Part shown: piece after piece, positions 61,786 to 64,000 of the stretch
Layout: the number at the start of each line of letters is the position of its first letter
How positions within the stretch are numbered: the first letter of the stretch is position 1
Assembly (NCBI GenBank): GCA_008690995.1
Contig: VRMN01000001.1
Location: forward strand, 2,852,001-2,916,000
Length of the DNA stretch: 64,000 nt
DNA from: Porphyridium purpureum
Taxonomy: Eukaryota > Rhodophyta > Bangiophyceae > Porphyridiales > Porphyridiaceae
Direction of reading: 5' to 3'
Notes under the pieces: model-generated
Seen by the model: the letters and a program-made list of their open reading frames with translations, nothing else
The model's database searches: none
Told to the model about the DNA's origin: nothing
Program-made: the position numbers and the translations under genes

Positions 61786-63462
61786 ATGGAGGCTGCGAAG
61801 GGAGCAGGTGATAAAATGGAGGTGCGGGAAGATCAAGTGGCGATGGCAGTCTCGTTTCTCAACGATGCGCGGGTGAAGGAAGCGCCAGCGGCGCGTTGTG
61901 TGGCGTTCTTGAAGAGGAAAGCACTGAATGATTCGGAAATCCGAGAGGCATTCAAGCGCGTGGGGCGAGAATATCCGGAGGAGGCTGAGGTAGAGCGCTC
62001 AGAAACGCAAATGAAGCAAAGCGCGGCTGTGGCTGCGGCCGCTGCGGCAAACCCACCGCATTCGGCGCCAGTGATGCCATACGCGCAGCAACCGGCATTG
62101 ATGATCCCGCAAGGCGCTCAGCTTCGGTTGGAGTACCCAGGGGAGGCGCAGCGCCAGTTGGCCGTAGCGACAAATTCGCGCACAAAGAACTGGATGATCG
62201 GTGTTTTGTCAGCAGGAAGTGCGGTGGGCGCGCTAATGGTGTTACGTGAGTTGTTAAGGAAATACGTTGTCCCGCTGTATTTCCCTGAAGAATCGAGTGC
62301 TCCTGCCGCACGTGCGGAACAGGAAAAAGCTACCGAACTGCGGGAGCTCAAAGCCACCCTGAACGAGCTCGCAAAGACAACTAAGCGCCAGCAGGAGTAC
62401 ATCGAGCACGTTGAGCGCTCGGTTACACAGGCACACTTTGCTGATCTGAAATCGGCATTACAGATGCTCAATACGAATGTAGAAAAGCTCGCCGCTGGCG
62501 GAAGCTCTGCAGCGTCGGGCGTTGAGGCGACTCGTGTGTGCGAGCTGGAAGCGCAGGTAAAGGAACTGTCCAAGTGGGTCAAACCAATTGGGTCCTCCTC
62601 ATTTGATGAGCCAAAGGAGAAGACCAAATTCACGTCGTCGTTTCCTTACGCCGGCAAGGACGCCCCCGCCCGCGAACCGCTGGACGATTTTATGAGCATC
62701 GCCCCTGCGCCCCTTCCAAAAGTCGGTCCGCATGTGCAACAGAATGATGGTCTCGCGGCAACGGCCGCCACACCGCCGAACCTTGCGACAGAGAGCCAAG
62801 TCAGGAATAGTCCTGTAGAGGAAGTGGTCGCTTCCAACCCATCTGTACCAACAGAGCAGCCAGTACGCGCAAGTGCTCCTGTTGAAACACCATCACCACC
62901 AATCTTGAGTCCAGGGACGGGCAGCACGGGGGTCGCAGAGCCACGCGCGGCATCAGATTTAAAAGGTAAGGCGCCCAAGGTGCCGCACGCTTCTACAGGG
63001 GGTTCCGCTTCCGTACAGGTCGCCCCGCCAGGAGTTGCATCAAATAGTAGTCCGACGGCAACTTCATCTGTCGGTTTACGGACGAGTGATGACGGATCCG
63101 AGGTTGCATCTAAGCCAGAGACAACGAATGAATCAAGCAGAGATGGAATGGAAAAGAGCCCGGCCGGAAGTCCTTCGGGACCTCCGCTGCCGCCATTACC
63201 TGCCCCAGCCCCGGTGGATCCGGTTTCAGGCATGATAAACGGAGAAGCGACTACTGGACTGCCGATGCGTGCCACGCTTGAGGATGGGGCGTCATCCGGT
63301 ACACCGTCGTTGAGGACATCCTCAACTTCTGGAGAGGTGCCGCCCTCACGGGGAAGTATCACCAGGCCGGGTGCTAAAGCTGCGTTTCAGAAGGCCATGC
63401 TGGCTGAGGCGCGTTCCATGGGGCAAAAAGCACCGCCACCACCAGCATTCCAACTAGACTAA
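61786..63462 (+). CDS. PEX14: Peroxin-14 (peroxisomal docking protein)
   Basis: 558 aa from the ATG at 61786, 117 bp from the divergent EamA start. Residues 12-62 match the PEX14 N-terminal domain that binds PEX5 and PEX19: REDQVAMAVSFLNDARVKEAPAARCVAFLKRKALNDSEIREAFKRVG. After an Ala/Pro linker a weakly hydrophobic membrane segment lies at about 128-155 (WMIGVLSAGSAVGALMVLRELLRKYVVPLYF), then a coiled coil (EQEKATELRELKATLNELAKTTKRQQEYIEHVERSV). The C-terminal half is Pro/Ser/Thr-rich and disordered. This order is that of PEX14 in plants and fungi. It docks cargo-loaded PEX5 at the peroxisome membrane. Confidence 0.92.
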   Translation: MEAAKGAGDKMEVREDQVAMAVSFLNDARVKEAPAARCVAFLKRKALNDSEIREAFKRVGREYPEEAEVERSETQMKQSAAVAAAAAANPPHSAPVMPYAQQPALMIPQGAQLRLEYPGEAQRQLAVATNSRTKNWMIGVLSAGSAVGALMVLRELLRKYVVPLYFPEESSAPAARAEQEKATELRELKATLNELAKTTKRQQEYIEHVERSVTQAHFADLKSALQMLNTNVEKLAAGGSSAASGVEATRVCELEAQVKELSKWVKPIGSSSFDEPKEKTKFTSSFPYAGKDAPAREPLDDFMSIAPAPLPKVGPHVQQNDGLAATAATPPNLATESQVRNSPVEEVVASNPSVPTEQPVRASAPVETPSPPILSPGTGSTGVAEPRAASDLKGKAPKVPHASTGGSASVQVAPPGVASNSSPTATSSVGLRTSDDGSEVASKPETTNESSRDGMEKSPAGSPSGPPLPPLPAPAPVDPVSGMINGEATTGLPMRATLEDGASSGTPSLRTSSTSGEVPPSRGSITRPGAKAAFQKAMLAEARSMGQKAPPPPAFQLD

Positions 63463-63602
63463 AACACATTTGCTTTTATTTGGAGTTCTTTTTCTTCCCG
63501 TATTCTGGCGCTTCTCACACACTTTTCACTAGACATGGACTATTCACACACAAAGAGTTGTGAAAGACAACACGGTTGCAGCCTTTTCAAACGCCGTCTG
63601 CG

Positions 63603-64000
63603 TCACTTGTTGATTCCAAAGATGCGGACTTTGTCCATGACAGGTAGCTTTGCGACAATCATGACGACAGCAACGACAAAGTTGAGCGCATGCAGCAATG
63701 CAAAACGTTTCTCGAGCGGCGTGGCCTCGTAGCACACTAGGAATAAGAAAATGACCATCGCGACACAGAATTTGCGATTGGGGGTGGCCTGCTTCCGCAT
63801 GTCCAGCTGCTCCCACCACGTCAGTCGATCGGAGCCCGGGAACCACATTGTTTCAAACGGCGAGCCCTTAATCCAGTGAAAGGTGACAAAGGTGATGCAC
63901 GCATGCACCACATTCACGATGGTCCAGGACACGTACGGCTCTGTCTGCAGCAGCGTGCCGAGCAGAATTCTGCCCGTCAACACCAGCGAGCCATAGAACA
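63603..64000 (-). CDS. ORMDL: ORMDL-family protein (5' end beyond window)
   Basis: At least 132 residues, open to the window edge, so the N-terminus is missing. Blocks match ORM1/ORMDL: EPYVSWTIVNVVHACITFVTFHWIKGSPFET (human: WTLTNVIHN...HTVKGTPFET), RLTWWEQLDMRKQATPNRKFCVAMVIFLFL (LTHWEQMD...SRKF) and the ending VVMIVAKLPVMDKVRIFGINK (LPKLPQFHGVRVFGINK). An ER membrane protein with four helices that inhibits serine palmitoyltransferase and so controls sphingolipid synthesis. The in-frame GTG at 63983 is not a start; the reading continues upstream as FYGSLVLTG. Confidence 0.93.
   Translation of the reverse strand, partial: FYGSLVLTGRILLGTLLQTEPYVSWTIVNVVHACITFVTFHWIKGSPFETMWFPGSDRLTWWEQLDMRKQATPNRKFCVAMVIFLFLVCYEATPLEKRFALLHALNFVVAVVMIVAKLPVMDKVRIFGINK

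Overview
The window reads as nuclear DNA of a unicellular red alga (rhodophyte), most like the phycobilisome-bearing, intron-poor Porphyridium group. A phycobilisome linker-domain protein and chlorophyll synthase with N-terminal targeting leaders, together with purely eukaryotic genes (profilin, MAT1, SAC3/GANP, PEX14, ORMDL, ENT), give a plastid-bearing eukaryote that builds phycobilisomes. Genes are almost all single open frames. The one splice I can support is in profilin. The species name is inference; red algal nuclear origin is well supported. I saw no tRNA, rRNA, transposon or CRISPR array.

Layout. 1-12.4 kb is a compact housekeeping block: FAD monooxygenase, USP-type deubiquitinase, nucleoside transporter, Nudix hydrolase, phycobilisome linker, PNP oxidase, a Lon-N-like protein, profilin and an MFS carrier. 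12.7-17.1 kb holds the most striking content: two head-to-head paralogues that are disordered Ala/Pro/Ser chains carrying 4 and 10 copies of a short (F/Y)-[ED]-x-Y-M-x-x-R motif behind a shared conserved N-terminal block, the larger ending in a membrane anchor. 17.4-29.6 kb is housekeeping again: IFRD, RsmI, SAC3/GANP, formate-THF ligase and a small coiled-coil protein. 30.4-37.8 kb is a looser region with three paralogous secreted proteins, each behind a TATA box. 38.2-52.2 kb returns to compact genes: RING-less MAT1-like, patatin lipase, two small predicted thylakoid proteins, OTU1, a degenerate indole-glycerol-phosphate-synthase-like protein, a CorC/CNNM transporter, cytochrome b5, chlorophyll synthase and an OCIA-domain protein. 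52.6-57.3 kb has a large acidic-repeat secreted protein, a decayed relic of a related gene and a 13-bp minisatellite. 57.8-64 kb has a PLP enzyme, an EamA transporter, PEX14 and an edge-truncated ORMDL.

How it fits together. Several plastid-directed products (phycobilisome linker, PNP oxidase, the motif-repeat protein, a small thylakoid protein, chlorophyll synthase, a Tat-type lumen protein) start with Met followed within a few residues by Phe, the known red-algal/glaucophyte plastid leader signature. The motif-repeat pair has the architecture of Rubisco-binding pyrenoid linkers (repeated stickers in a disordered chain, plus a membrane-tethered version). The alternative is a phycobilisome or thylakoid scaffold. 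Many neighbouring genes are head-to-head with 100-260 bp between starts, implying shared promoters, and convergent genes end within tens of bases or overlap.
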